Notes: a model not told the origin generated them from the sequence alone. DNA of 47,834 nucleotides from Candidatus Vogelbacteria bacterium (GCA_016188295.1 JACPIA010000001.1:1-47834), one strand, 5' to 3'; shown: positions 16,879-24,771, counted from the stretch's first letter. A program made the numbers and translations.

Positions 16879-18489
16879 ATGGAGTGGAAAAAGAAAGACT
16901 TAACTCTGCCACCAAGCCCACTCGTACCGGATTATGAGCGCGATTTGCTCGATCCGTTTTTATTTAAGGGGATGGATAAAGCGGTTGAGCGGATTTTGAC
17001 GGCACTGACCAATAAAGAAAAAATTATTATTTTTGGCGACTATGACGCTGACGGAGTGCCGGCTACGGCGCTCTTGGCTTCTTTTTTTAATCAAATCGGT
17101 TTTACTTTTTATGATATTTTTATTCCTGATCGACATCTCGAATCGTACGGTTTGTCGTTGGAGCGAGTTAAGGAGTTTGCCGCTGATGACGTTAAATTAA
17201 TCATTACCGTTGATTGTGGTATTACTGATATAGCCGAAGTCGATTTAGCTAATAAACAAGGTATTGATGTTATTATCACCGATCATCACTTGCCGCCGGC
17301 CGTACGGCCGGCGGCTGAGGTCATTATTAATGCTAAACAAGCTGATGATCGCTATCCGTTTAAAGAATTATGTGGCAGTGGTGTTGCTTTTAAATTAGTC
17401 CAGGCGCTCATTACCCGGGGTAATTTTAATTTACCCAAAGGATGGGAAAAATGGTTGCTTGATCTAGTGGCGGTAGCGACAATTAGTGATATGGTGCCAC
17501 TGACGGGAGAAAATCGAGTTTTGACCCACTTTGGCCTGATCGTACTTCGTAAGACTAAACGAGTGGGGCTTAAAGCCTTATTGGCGGCCCTTAAGCTAAA
17601 TCCGCGTTTTGTGACCGAAGATGATATTGGTTTTATGGTTGGGCCGCGGATTAACTCGGCCTCGCGGATGGGTCACGCTTCCGAAGCTTACAACTTATTA
17701 ATGACTGAAGATGTCGAAACGGCGGCGACTATCGCCAAAAATCTGGATACTAAAAATACCGCTCGCAAAGGAGCAGTCGAGAACATTTTAAAAGCGGTCG
17801 AGGGTCTGGTTGGTACTAAAGAACCATTGCCAGTGTTGGTGGTGGGACAAAATGATTTTTCCCCCGGCATCCTTGGGTTGGTCGCTAGTCGATTAGTGGA
17901 AAAATATCGGCGGCCGGCGTTTGTGTGGGGTAAAACCGAGTTCGGTGAGATCAAAGGCTCGGGGCGCTCTGATGGCTCGGTTAACTTGGTGGAGTTGATG
18001 CGAGCGGCCGGCGATAATTTATTCAGTGATTTGGGCGGCCATGTGATGGCGGCTGGGTTTACCTTGTTGCCTGGGAAAGAGGGGGAATTAAACGACAAGT
18101 TAAATGCCGTCTATAATCAGGTTAAACAAGCGACCATGTCGAGTGTTATTTTTTACGATCGGGAGCTGACACTTGATGGATGTACGGAAGCTACTTGGCG
18201 GGTAATCGAACAGTGGGCGCCTTTTGGTGTAGGTAATACCAAGCCGGTGTTTCTATTTAACAAACTTAAAGTGTTTCAAGTTAAAATGTTTGGTAATGGC
18301 GGTATCCATCTGGAGTTAACTTTTAAAACCAATCAAAGTAAAAATATTTGCGCCATCGGCTTTTTTTATACCAAAGATCTAAAAGTGACAGCAGGGGAGA
18401 CTATTGATCTCTTAGCCACAATGGAAAAATCCTACTTCCGCGGTATCCCCGAGCTCCGCCTCCGTATTGTTGATTTGAAGAAGGCCTAA
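16879..18489 (+). CDS. recJ: Single-stranded-DNA-specific exonuclease RecJ
   Basis: RecJ degrades single-stranded DNA 5' to 3' in recombination and mismatch or base excision repair. The 536 residues hold the DHH phosphoesterase motifs FGDYDADGV (Asp54, Asp56, Asp58) and ITDHHLP near residue 134, then GSGVAFKL and GPRINSASRMGHA, followed by the DHHA1 domain (GRSDGSVNLVELM, GGHVMAAGF) and a C-terminal OB-like region. The length is close to E. coli RecJ. The sequence at the start codon (ATGGAGTGG) has no upstream SD. Its terminator lies at 18551. Confidence 0.96.
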   Translation: MEWKKKDLTLPPSPLVPDYERDLLDPFLFKGMDKAVERILTALTNKEKIIIFGDYDADGVPATALLASFFNQIGFTFYDIFIPDRHLESYGLSLERVKEFAADDVKLIITVDCGITDIAEVDLANKQGIDVIITDHHLPPAVRPAAEVIINAKQADDRYPFKELCGSGVAFKLVQALITRGNFNLPKGWEKWLLDLVAVATISDMVPLTGENRVLTHFGLIVLRKTKRVGLKALLAALKLNPRFVTEDDIGFMVGPRINSASRMGHASEAYNLLMTEDVETAATIAKNLDTKNTARKGAVENILKAVEGLVGTKEPLPVLVVGQNDFSPGILGLVASRLVEKYRRPAFVWGKTEFGEIKGSGRSDGSVNLVELMRAAGDNLFSDLGGHVMAAGFTLLPGKEGELNDKLNAVYNQVKQATMSSVIFYDRELTLDGCTEATWRVIEQWAPFGVGNTKPVFLFNKLKVFQVKMFGNGGIHLELTFKTNQSKNICAIGFFYTKDLKVTAGETIDLLATMEKSYFRGIPELRLRIVDLKKA

Positions 18490-18503
18490 AAATCAGTCTA
18501 GCC

Positions 18504-18528
18504 ATTATCAAGGCCTTGCCTTGATAAT
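18504..18528. repeat. Short intergenic palindrome, copy 4
   Basis: ATTATCAAGGC (18504-18514), loop CTT, GCCTTGATAAT (18518-18528): a perfect 11-bp stem 14 bases after the recJ stop. The core is identical to copy 5 after fusA. Confidence 0.85.
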
Positions 18529-18550
18529 CCGTGAGACGGAAAGGAGATGC

Positions 18551-18580
18551 CCCGTATTCCGAAAGGAAGGCGGGGTTTTA
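18551..18580 (+). terminator. Intrinsic terminator of recJ
   Basis: CCCCG and CGGGG close an inner TTCC-GAAA-GGAA hairpin, followed by TTTTATTATT. It is a stable tetraloop-capped terminator. Confidence 0.85.
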
Positions 18581-18655
18581 TTATTCCAAAAAATACGCTA
18601 TAGCATATATTTTGGTGTAATCTAAAATTCTCAAATCTGCACGTAGGCGTGAATT

Positions 18656-18664
18656 TGATATACT
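18656..18664 (+). promoter_or_regulatory. Extended -10 promoter of the RNase H gene
   Basis: TG, one base, TATACT at 18659-18664. The predicted start near 18671 is three bases before the ATG at 18674. Confidence 0.6.
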
Positions 18665-18673
18665 TGACGCTAT

Positions 18674-19108
18674 ATGGCTCTTAAATTAATCGTCAATACC
18701 GATGGTGGTGCTAGAGGTAATCCCGGTCCAGCCGGAGTGGGGGTGGTGATTACCAGTGAGAATGGCCAGGTCCTTAAAACTATCTCCCAAGGCATTGGTG
18801 TTGCTACTAACAACGAGGCTGAGTATAAAGCGGTTATTTTAGCTCTCGAGACATTAAAAAATATGTATGGCTCAAAAGTACATAATTATGATATTGAACT
18901 CCGCTTGGATAGTGAGTTGGTCCAAAAGCAATTAACCAGAGAATATAAAGTTAAAGAAGAGCGATTAAAGGTATTTTTTACGCAAATTGTCACATTACAA
19001 CTTAAAGATGTGCCCAAAGTGCATTTTGTCCATATTCCTCGCACCCAAAATAAAATAGCTGATCGATTAGCTAATGAAGCGATGGATGCCCAGTGTTACT
19101 TAATTTAA
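18674..19108 (+). CDS. rnhA: Ribonuclease HI-family protein
   Basis: It cleaves the RNA strand of RNA-DNA hybrids, removing primers and R-loops. The 144 residues carry the four acidic active-site residues: Asp10 (NTDGGARGNPGPAG), Glu48 (ATNNEAEYKAV), Asp79 (LRLDSELV) and Asp130 (KIADRLANEA). This is the short RNase H form similar to the YpdQ or archaeal-type group (GGARGNPGPAG and TNNEAEY), without a basic protrusion. It stands alone with its own promoter and converges on the SpeD-like gene at 19116. Confidence 0.92.
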   Translation: MALKLIVNTDGGARGNPGPAGVGVVITSENGQVLKTISQGIGVATNNEAEYKAVILALETLKNMYGSKVHNYDIELRLDSELVQKQLTREYKVKEERLKVFFTQIVTLQLKDVPKVHFVHIPRTQNKIADRLANEAMDAQCYLI

Positions 19109-19115
19109 GTCCAGT

Positions 19116-19496
19116 CTATACCCGGAAGTAGTGGGTAACCTTAGAGGAGGAAGCACTCAAAAATTCACGACAAAATTTTTCCGCTTCTTGCGGATTAAAA
19201 TATTTACAACTAAAAATATCAATAAAAGACCGATCTTGTTCCTCATCAAAATGCATAGTAACACTTGAGGTTTCAATAAATTGCATCGCGGAGTAGCCTT
19301 CCATGGCTCCTTCGGCGAAGCGCTCAATGAGTGGCTCACCGTGACGGACCATTTTAATATGGTCACAAAGCTCATAAATAAAACGCTTAATCTCCTCAGG
19401 GTTGGTAATCTTGGTTCGATCACAATGATAACAATCGACCGAGGCCACCATGCCCCAGCAATTTTGCGACTGATACGATTCTTCTAAAGCATCCAT
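19116..19496 (-). CDS. SpeD (S-adenosylmethionine decarboxylase)-like protein with altered processing site
   Basis: The 126-residue protein has the fold pattern of the small prokaryotic pyruvoyl-dependent decarboxylases: NCWGMVASVDCYHC near the N-terminus, then MQFIETSSVTMHF (72-83) and SFIDIFSCKYF (90-100). I know similar proteins from CPR genomes, where they are usually annotated as SpeD. The canonical self-cleavage site Glu-Ser-His aligns with Thr76-Ser77-Ser78: the pyruvoyl-forming Ser is kept, the preceding Glu and following His are not, and the later His (His82) is kept. Activity on S-adenosylmethionine is therefore uncertain. No other polyamine gene lies nearby. An AATACT box at 19504-19509 sits 7 bases from the ATG. 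Confidence 0.72.
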   Translation of the reverse strand: MDALEESYQSQNCWGMVASVDCYHCDRTKITNPEEIKRFIYELCDHIKMVRHGEPLIERFAEGAMEGYSAMQFIETSSVTMHFDEEQDRSFIDIFSCKYFNPQEAEKFCREFLSASSSKVTHYFRV

Positions 19497-19520
19497 CTCA
19501 TTGAGTATTCCTATTTGAGC

Positions 19521-19526
19521 TATAGT
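19521..19526 (+). promoter_or_regulatory. Probable -10 box of the comEC pair
   Basis: TATAGT at 19521-19526, predicted start near 19533, gives a leader of about 26 bases that contains AAGGG five bases or so before the GTG at 19559. Confidence 0.45.
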
Positions 19527-19558
19527 ATAGAGAATGTCGCCGGGATTACAAGGGTCTA

Positions 19559-20965
19559 GTGACCAAGCATGTGCATAACTTACGAGTAATTTTAAGCTGT
19601 CTGACTTTCGGTTTTATTTTGACGGTTTTACTGGCCGAATATTTTAAACCTGATTTGGCGCGGGTCGGTTTACTAATCTTGATCGGCATCGGTTTTGTAA
19701 TGTTGATTAGCTATCACTATGCAAAGACAAAACAGTGGTCAAGGGTTTACATTTTTATTTTAGTTTTAATCTTAGGTAGTTTGTTAGGTACCGGACGATT
19801 AGCCTTACTGGCCCAACCAGATCCTCATCTATTAACCCAAGTCGGCCAAAAAATTAGTTTAGCGGGCAAAGTTGTCGCTGAGCCGGAGAATAAGAGCTTT
19901 TACCAACAAGTGATTTTAAGATTAAATCATTCGCGTAATAAAGTTTTGGTCCAAGCACCGGCGTTTAGTGGTGTGCGTCCGGGTGATGAGTTGGTGGTAG
20001 CGGGGACACTGGCTTTACCCGAAGCGTTTTACACTGACACTGGTCGTCAATTTGATTACCCCACTTTTTTAGCTAAAGATAATATTTTTTTCACTCTACC
20101 TTACGCTCAAATCAGATCCGTAGTTACACCCAAGTTTTCCCTAGCGCGGATAGTCAGTAATGTTCGTCATTTGTTTACTGGCGCTCTTAGTCGCTCTTTG
20201 CCCGAGCCTGAGAATGCTCTAGCTGCCGGGATTGTGCTCGGTGTGCGCTCGGTGTTACCTAAAGAGGTCAGTGATGCTTTTCGCACAGTGAGCTTGTCTC
20301 ATATTATTGTGCTGTCCGGTTTTAATTTAGCCGTAGTGGCCGCATTTATTGCCTTTATTTTGAAACCTTTTCCCAGACGAGTAGTTTTGGGAGCTGGGGC
20401 TAGTGGGATTATTTTATTGGCGATGTTAGCTGGTGGTGGGGCGGCGGTAATCCGAGCGATGTTAATGGGCTTGTTGGCGTTGTGGGCGCAAAGTGCCGGT
20501 CGGACTTATCGCGCGTTACAGGCTTTGGGGATAGTCGCGGTGGTGATGATTATTTGGAGTCCGTTGGTGTTACTTCATGATTTAGGCTTTCAATTATCCG
20601 TTGTCGCTACCGCGGGAGTGATTATTGGTCCGGCACTATTAACTCCTAAATTAAAATTTATTACCGAGCGTCTGGCTCTCCGTGATTTAGTGAGTACTAC
20701 CATCTCGGCTCAAATCGCGGTGGCACCACTAATTGCTTACAGTATCGGCGCTATATCTTTAATTGCTTTACCGGCTAATTTATTAGTATTGCCTATTGTG
20801 CCATTAGCGATGGGACTGTCTTTTGTAGTTTCCTTATTTGGTCTAATTTCACCTGTTCTCGCTTTGCCGGTGGCGGCGCCGGCTTATTTATTGCTCCATT
20901 ATATTATTTTTACAGCTACGCATCTGGCCATTTTACCTAAAGCCTCCATCATTTTGCCTTTATGA
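19559..20965 (+). CDS. comEC: ComEC/Rec2 competence membrane channel (N-terminal half)
   Basis: ComEC forms the inner-membrane channel for single-stranded DNA during uptake. The 468-residue protein has two or three membrane segments at the start, an OB-like soluble part (QVGQKISLAGKVVAEPE, about 95-150), and the multi-helix Competence domain (ALSRSLPEPENALAAGIVLG, SHIIVLSGFNLAVVAAF, RAMLMGLLALWAQ, HDLGFQLSVVATAGVI). The metallo-beta-lactamase half is a separate gene that overlaps by four bases (ATGA). The GTG start has AAGGG upstream. With the pilus operon this gives both parts of a DNA-uptake system. Confidence 0.92.
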   Translation: MTKHVHNLRVILSCLTFGFILTVLLAEYFKPDLARVGLLILIGIGFVMLISYHYAKTKQWSRVYIFILVLILGSLLGTGRLALLAQPDPHLLTQVGQKISLAGKVVAEPENKSFYQQVILRLNHSRNKVLVQAPAFSGVRPGDELVVAGTLALPEAFYTDTGRQFDYPTFLAKDNIFFTLPYAQIRSVVTPKFSLARIVSNVRHLFTGALSRSLPEPENALAAGIVLGVRSVLPKEVSDAFRTVSLSHIIVLSGFNLAVVAAFIAFILKPFPRRVVLGAGASGIILLAMLAGGGAAVIRAMLMGLLALWAQSAGRTYRALQALGIVAVVMIIWSPLVLLHDLGFQLSVVATAGVIIGPALLTPKLKFITERLALRDLVSTTISAQIAVAPLIAYSIGAISLIALPANLLVLPIVPLAMGLSFVVSLFGLISPVLALPVAAPAYLLLHYIIFTATHLAILPKASIILPL

Positions 20966-21834
20966 TTATTTTTTGTCAGACTAAACGGCGTTGGCGGTAT
21001 CTCAGTTTTGTTTTGGGGTTGGTGATATTACTTTGGTGGGTAGTTTATTTATCTTTACCGTCAGGAGTATTAACGGTTTTCTTTTTAGATATCGGTCAAG
21101 GAGATGCTATTTTGATCGAGGCTCCTAATGGGAATCAGATGTTAATTGATGGTGGCCGTGGCGGTCAGATTCTAAGCCGTTTATCTCAAATAATGCCTTG
21201 GTTTGATCGCTCGCTTGATCTAGTAATAGCCACTCATCCTGATGCTGATCATATTGGCGGTTTGGCCGCAGTGTTTAATAGTTATCAAGTAAGTCAGACC
21301 ATAGATCCGGGCAAAGACAGTTCCACTCAGACGTATAACACTTACCAGCGTTTGATCGCTAGTAAAGATATTCCCAACATAGTTGCTTGTCGCGGTCTAA
21401 AAATAATTTTAGATTATGGGGTCGAATTTACAATCTTAAGTCCGATTAGGGAGGTGGCGGCGCTGGAGACCAATGAGGCTTCGATTGTGGGACGTTTACA
21501 ATATGGTCATAATACCTTACTTTTAACTGGTGATATGCCTAATAATATTGAGCAAGATCTCATTTACCGAGGTCTCACCTCGGATTTGCGGGCCGATATA
21601 TTAAAAGTCGGTCATCATGGATCTAAAAATTCATCTTCTCTACCTTTTCTTCAGGCGGTTAGACCGCATTATGCTGTTATCTCCGTGGGAGCGACTAATT
21701 CTTATGGTCATCCTAGCCCGATAGTTTTAGAGCGATTAAAGGGACTCAATATCCCCACCTTAAGGACCGATCAGCTCGGTACGGTTGTATTTACCAGTGA
21801 TGGTGTAACATTTAGACTACACCAAGCGTTGTAA
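20962..21834 (+). CDS. ComEC metallo-beta-lactamase half, separate gene
   Basis: The 290-residue product has one N-terminal membrane segment (about 13-31, VLGLVILLWWVVYLSL) and a metallo-beta-lactamase domain: VFFLDIGQGDAILIE (39-53), THPDADHIGG (91-100) with the metal ligands, LLLTGDMP, KVGHHGSKNSSS and SVGATNSYGHP. In many bacteria this is the C-terminal domain of ComEC and is thought to degrade the non-transported strand. It overlaps the channel gene by four bases, so the two products are made together and probably interact. Confidence 0.92.
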   Translation: MIIFCQTKRRWRYLSFVLGLVILLWWVVYLSLPSGVLTVFFLDIGQGDAILIEAPNGNQMLIDGGRGGQILSRLSQIMPWFDRSLDLVIATHPDADHIGGLAAVFNSYQVSQTIDPGKDSSTQTYNTYQRLIASKDIPNIVACRGLKIILDYGVEFTILSPIREVAALETNEASIVGRLQYGHNTLLLTGDMPNNIEQDLIYRGLTSDLRADILKVGHHGSKNSSSLPFLQAVRPHYAVISVGATNSYGHPSPIVLERLKGLNIPTLRTDQLGTVVFTSDGVTFRLHQAL

Positions 21835-21850
21835 TAAGTAAGAAGGTCGA

Positions 21851-21856
21851 TATAAT
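21851..21856 (+). promoter_or_regulatory. Promoter (-10) of the ECF sigma gene
   Basis: TATAAT at 21851-21856 with TTGTAA at 21829-21834 (16-base spacer). The predicted start near 21863 leaves a leader of about 77 bases. The leader contains a hairpin, AGGGTGC (21881-21887) with GCACCCT, followed by a short T run, which could act as an attenuator. Confidence 0.5.
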
Positions 21857-21939
21857 TATCAGAACCAAGGCAATGGGGCGAGGGTGCGATAGGGCTTTGG
21901 CTCGGCACCCTTTTCGCCTCACCAGTCCACTGTAAGTTT

Positions 21940-22491
21940 ATGTCTGACGAACAAATTTTACTTAAATCAATCAAGTGTCCTAAGGCCTTTGGTCTGCTAG
22001 TTGATCGGTATCAGGGGCCATTAATGGCCAGAGCGACCCGTTTACTCGGCTCACGGGAGGCCGCCGAGGACGCTGTCCAAGAGACTTTTATTAAAATTTA
22101 CACTAAGGCTCATCAATTTGTTAAAAATGAGGGTAAAGATGATTCGTTTAGAGCGTGGGCTTATACTATTTTAGTGCGACACTGCTTCTCCATGTTGCGT
22201 GAGGAGGAACGTGAACGGGTTCAGTTTGCTCCACTAGAGCCGGGCTTGGAGGGCGTTATTGCCGATCCCAAGGCCGATGTTTGGGAGCGGGTCAGTTTGC
22301 AAGACGAGGTGAGCTCGGTGCTCTCCCGTTTGCCGGCCACTTTCCGTCGTGTCCTTGAAGCCTACTTTTTTAATGGGGCTAGTGAGCAGGAGATTGCTGC
22401 GGAGGAGGGAGTCTCGATAGGAGCGATTAGAGTGCGCATGCATCGGGCTAAAAAAGAGTTTAAAAAGATCAAGTTACTACTTACACCTTAA
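21940..22491 (+). CDS. ECF-type RNA polymerase sigma factor
   Basis: This is an alternative sigma factor of the sigma-24 group, directing RNA polymerase to a small regulon. The 183 residues show region 2 (AFGLLVDRYQGPLMARATRLLGSREAAEDAVQETFIKIY, with the -10 recognising helix) and region 4 (LPATFRRVLEAYFFNGASEQEIAAEEGVSIGAIRVRMHRAKKEF, a helix-turn-helix). No region 1.1 or 3 is present. The next gene, 13 bases on, encodes a membrane protein that may control it. The regulon cannot be read from this window. Confidence 0.93.
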   Translation: MSDEQILLKSIKCPKAFGLLVDRYQGPLMARATRLLGSREAAEDAVQETFIKIYTKAHQFVKNEGKDDSFRAWAYTILVRHCFSMLREEERERVQFAPLEPGLEGVIADPKADVWERVSLQDEVSSVLSRLPATFRRVLEAYFFNGASEQEIAAEEGVSIGAIRVRMHRAKKEFKKIKLLLTP

Positions 22492-22504
22492 ACTTTTAAT
22501 ATTC

Positions 22505-22861
22505 ATGTATCAAACAACACCAGAACAATTACGTTCTATTATCATGACCCGGGTCTGGACGGTGTATTTTTTGCGTCGGATTACCGATCCGGTAGTGGTG
22601 CGCGTCAGTTTATTGGTTTTGGCTTGTGGTCTAGTACTGTTTAAAGTCTCGCTTATTAACGTGATGGCCAATATGCCCCGCTTAAACGATCCCGAAGCAG
22701 TTACCGCGTTTTATTGGGAAGCTTTTAATCATACCGAGTGGTTGATTAAAAGCTTAGTCTTGGCTTTAATCGGACTTGGTCTATGGTTAATTAAAGACAG
22801 CCGTGCGCTAGTTTTGCCAATGGCTAGTCGTTTTAATCCTTATCACTTGATTCGAGGATAA
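22505..22861 (+). CDS. Small membrane protein, possible anti-sigma partner
   Basis: The 118-residue product has two hydrophobic segments, about 33-54 (VSLLVLACGLVLFKVSLINV) and about 80-97 (SLVLALIGLGLWLI). The N-terminal 30 residues are cytoplasmic in the likely topology, and the loop between the segments is acidic. No zinc-binding anti-sigma motif (HxxxCxxC) is visible and I do not recognise a family. The argument for an anti-sigma role is position only: it directly follows the ECF sigma gene in the same transcript. Confidence 0.6.
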   Translation: MYQTTPEQLRSIIMTRVWTVYFLRRITDPVVVRVSLLVLACGLVLFKVSLINVMANMPRLNDPEAVTAFYWEAFNHTEWLIKSLVLALIGLGLWLIKDSRALVLPMASRFNPYHLIRG

Positions 22862-22876
22862 TGTTTTTCGGTAAAA

Positions 22877-22905
22877 AATAAAACTCCGATCAATCGGGGT
22901 TTTAT
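22877..22905. terminator. Bidirectional terminator between the membrane gene and rpmB
   Basis: ATAAAACTCCGAT (22878-22890) pairs with ATCGGGGTTTTAT (22893-22905), with one mismatch and a 2-base gap at the apex. It has an A tract on one side and a T tract on the other. It overlaps the rpmB stop codon at 22902-22904. Confidence 0.8.
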
Positions 22906-23111
22906 TTTGTCTTGGTTACCACAGTGAGATGTCTGCCTTTTTTGAGGCAGTTGGTGCAGATTTTGAGGCGGCCACCGGTTGGTAAAGAAGCCCATTGGAG
23001 ATTAGGTTGTTTACGGGTAACGCCGGTCGGGTTATATTTGGTGGCTCGGACGCGGTTGGAGTAACCACCGACGAGCCGACTACCCTTATCGCAAATAGCA
23101 CATAATTTCAT
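22902..23111 (-). CDS. rpmB: 50S ribosomal protein L28, zinc-binding form
   Basis: The 69-residue protein belongs to the large ribosomal subunit. The start is the ATG at 23111, giving MKLCAICDKGSRLVGGY; the longer open frame upstream has no family similarity. Two Cys pairs, Cys4/Cys7 and the pair in ICTNCLKKG near the C-terminus, form the zinc site of the Cys-containing L28 paralogue. The core SNRVRATKYNPTGVTRKQPNLQ is typical. It is a single gene, divergent from the M50 protease. Confidence 0.95.
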   Translation of the reverse strand: MKLCAICDKGSRLVGGYSNRVRATKYNPTGVTRKQPNLQWASLPTGGRLKICTNCLKKGRHLTVVTKTK

Positions 23112-23126
23112 ATAAGTACTGTCGCA

Positions 23127-23135
23127 TGGTATCAT
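23127..23135 (+). promoter_or_regulatory. Extended -10 promoter of the M50 protease gene
   Basis: TG, one base, TATCAT at 23130-23135. The predicted start near 23142 is 16 bases before the ATG at 23158. Confidence 0.45.
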
Positions 23136-23157
23136 ATTTTAACCAGTTAGCAAGTAT

Positions 23158-23769
23158 ATGGCTCTAGATACTATTTTTCAAATAATCATTCTGATCTTTT
23201 CGGTGGTGATCCACGAGGTGGCTCATGGCGCGGTGGCTAATAGCTTGGGCGATCCAACAGCTCGTCTAGCTGGACGCTTAACCCTCAATCCGCTTAAACA
23301 TTTAGATCCGATTGGCTCGGTGTTGGTGCCAGCGGCCCTGGCTTTGGCTGGCGGCCCCGTCTTTGGTTGGGCTAGACCCGTCCCGTTTAATCCCTATAAT
23401 CTTAAAACTGGCCATCGGGGCCCGGCTTGGGTGGCTTTAGCTGGTCCAGCTTCCAACTTAATTATTGCCGTCTTTTTTGGTTTACTAATTCGTTTTGGAG
23501 GCACTCTGTTCAATCAAGCCGGGCTCCAATTAGCGGCGGCCATTGTACTTATTAATGTCGTTTTAGCTGTCTTTAATCTTATCCCGGTACCGCCCCTGGA
23601 TGGCTCTAAGATTTTATTTGCCTTTTTACCCCGTAAATATGAGTGGCTGGAGCAGTTACTCGAGCGCTATCAATTGATGATGATTTTGCTTGTCATTTTA
23701 GTATTGTGGAGCTTGTCTACGCCCTTAGTTTTTCTCTTATTCTATCTCCTGACTGGGCTTAGTTTTTAA
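23158..23769 (+). CDS. Site-2 protease family (M50) intramembrane zinc metalloprotease
   Basis: The 203-residue membrane protein carries the zinc motif HEVAH (His19, Glu20, His23) in its first hydrophobic segment and the third ligand in [12 protein letters not shown] (about 141-152). It has the core membrane segments of the group and no PDZ domain, so it is the minimal soluble-domain-free type, close to the YwhC-like group. Such enzymes cleave membrane substrates, including anti-sigma factors. The ECF sigma operon is only one gene away, which makes a link worth testing, but nothing in the sequence proves it. Confidence 0.9.
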   Translation: MALDTIFQIIILIFSVVIHEVAHGAVANSLGDPTARLAGRLTLNPLKHLDPIGSVLVPAALALAGGPVFGWARPVPFNPYNLKTGHRGPAWVALAGPASNLIIAVFFGLLIRFGGTLFNQAGLQLAAAIVLINVVLAVFNLIPVPPLDGSKILFAFLPRKYEWLEQLLERYQLMMILLVILVLWSLSTPLVFLLFYLLTGLSF

Positions 23770-23788
23770 GAGTTTGCATTTTGCTTTG

Positions 23789-23797
23789 TGCTATAGT
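23789..23797 (+). promoter_or_regulatory. Extended -10 promoter of the rpsL operon
   Basis: TG, one base, TATAGT at 23792-23797. The predicted start near 23804 is about 15 bases before the rpsL ATG at 23819; TTTAGGAT directly precedes the start. Confidence 0.5.
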
Positions 23798-23818
23798 ACA
23801 GTGTGAGACGTTTAGGAT

Positions 23819-24241
23819 ATGCCGACAATCAATCAATTAATTCGTAAAAACCGCCGTCAGGTAGTCAGACGCTCTAAAGTGGTGGCTTTGGCGCGTAGTT
23901 TTAATACCCTCAAAAATCGACCGGTGTATCACCCCTCACCCTTTAAGCGCGGTGTCTGTTTAATTGTTAAAACGACGACACCTAAAAAGCCTAACTCGGC
24001 TCTCCGCAAAATTGCTCGGGTTCGTCTCACTAATGGGATGGAAGTAACTGCCTATATCCCAGGTATTGGTCACAACTTGCAGGAGCACTCGGTGGTGGTG
24101 ATCCGTGGTGGTCGGGTCAAAGATTTGCCGGGTGTGCGTTATCACATTGTCCGCGGTGTGCTTGATGCCTCCGGTGTAGAGACTCGTCGCAAGGGTCGCA
24201 GTTTGTATGGTAATAAAAAGCCTAAAGTGGCTAAAAAGTAA
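23819..24241 (+). CDS. rpsL: 30S ribosomal protein S12
   Basis: S12 lies at the decoding centre and controls accuracy. Of the 140 residues, the core [20 protein letters not shown] and the loop [14 protein letters not shown] (site of the modified Asp and of streptomycin-resistance mutations in other species) are standard. The motif [20 protein letters not shown] keeps the Lys of the TPKKPNS loop. The length exceeds the 124 residues of E. coli by small extensions at the N-terminus and in the basic tail. It is the first gene of rpsL-rpsG-fusA. Confidence 0.98.
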   Translation: MPTINQLIRKNRRQVVRRSKVVALARSFNTLKNRPVYHPSPFKRGVCLIVKTTTPKKPNSALRKIARVRLTNGMEVTAYIPGIGHNLQEHSVVVIRGGRVKDLPGVRYHIVRGVLDASGVETRRKGRSLYGNKKPKVAKK

Positions 24242-24243
24242 TT

Positions 24244-24732
24244 ATGCGCCGTCCCGTCAAAAAACGTCCGCCAGTTTCACCTGATTTAGTTTATCAATCA
24301 GTCGTGGTCCAAAAGTTTATCAATCGCGTCATGGAGCGTGGTAAAAAAAATACCGCTCGAGCGATTGTCTATGGGGCGCTAGATAAAATAAAAGTCTCAG
24401 GGCTTGAGCCGCTAGAGACGTTTGAAACGGCACTCCGTAATGTGGGTCCCACTGTCGAGGTGCGCTCGCGTCGCGTTGGAGGTGCTAACTATCAAGTACC
24501 TCACGAGGTCCGACCGGAGCGTCGCTTAGCCCTCTCGCTCCGTTGGTTGTTGGAGGCGGCTAAATCTAAAACTGGTCGGCCAATGGTAGATCGTTTAACC
24601 GACGAGTTACTCGCCGCCGCTAAAAATGAGGGGGAGGCTATTCGCAAACGGGAGAATGTCCATAAAATGGCCGAGGCTAACCGGGCCTTCGCGCACTTTG
24701 CTTGGTCTGGCCGTAACACTAGTAAAAAATAA
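24244..24732 (+). CDS. rpsG: 30S ribosomal protein S7
   Basis: S7 nucleates assembly of the 30S head and contacts the E-site tRNA. The 162 residues contain LVYQSVVVQKFINRVMERGKK and the conserved VGGANYQVPHEVRPERRLALSLRW. It starts two bases after rpsL. The C-terminus (HFAWSGRNTSKK) is slightly extended. Confidence 0.98.
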   Translation: MRRPVKKRPPVSPDLVYQSVVVQKFINRVMERGKKNTARAIVYGALDKIKVSGLEPLETFETALRNVGPTVEVRSRRVGGANYQVPHEVRPERRLALSLRWLLEAAKSKTGRPMVDRLTDELLAAAKNEGEAIRKRENVHKMAEANRAFAHFAWSGRNTSKK

Positions 24733-24771
24733 TCTAACCTCTAACCTCTAATTTCTAACTTCTAAACTATA
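24733..24771 (+). repeat. CT-rich tandem repeat before fusA
   Basis: The 39-base gap consists of imperfect copies of a unit close to TCTAACC (TCTAACCTCTAACCTC, then TTTCTAACTTCTAA). The same type of sequence, on the coding strand, lies between nusA and ppa at 5068-5098. It is unstructured and lacks an SD. Confidence 0.6.
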
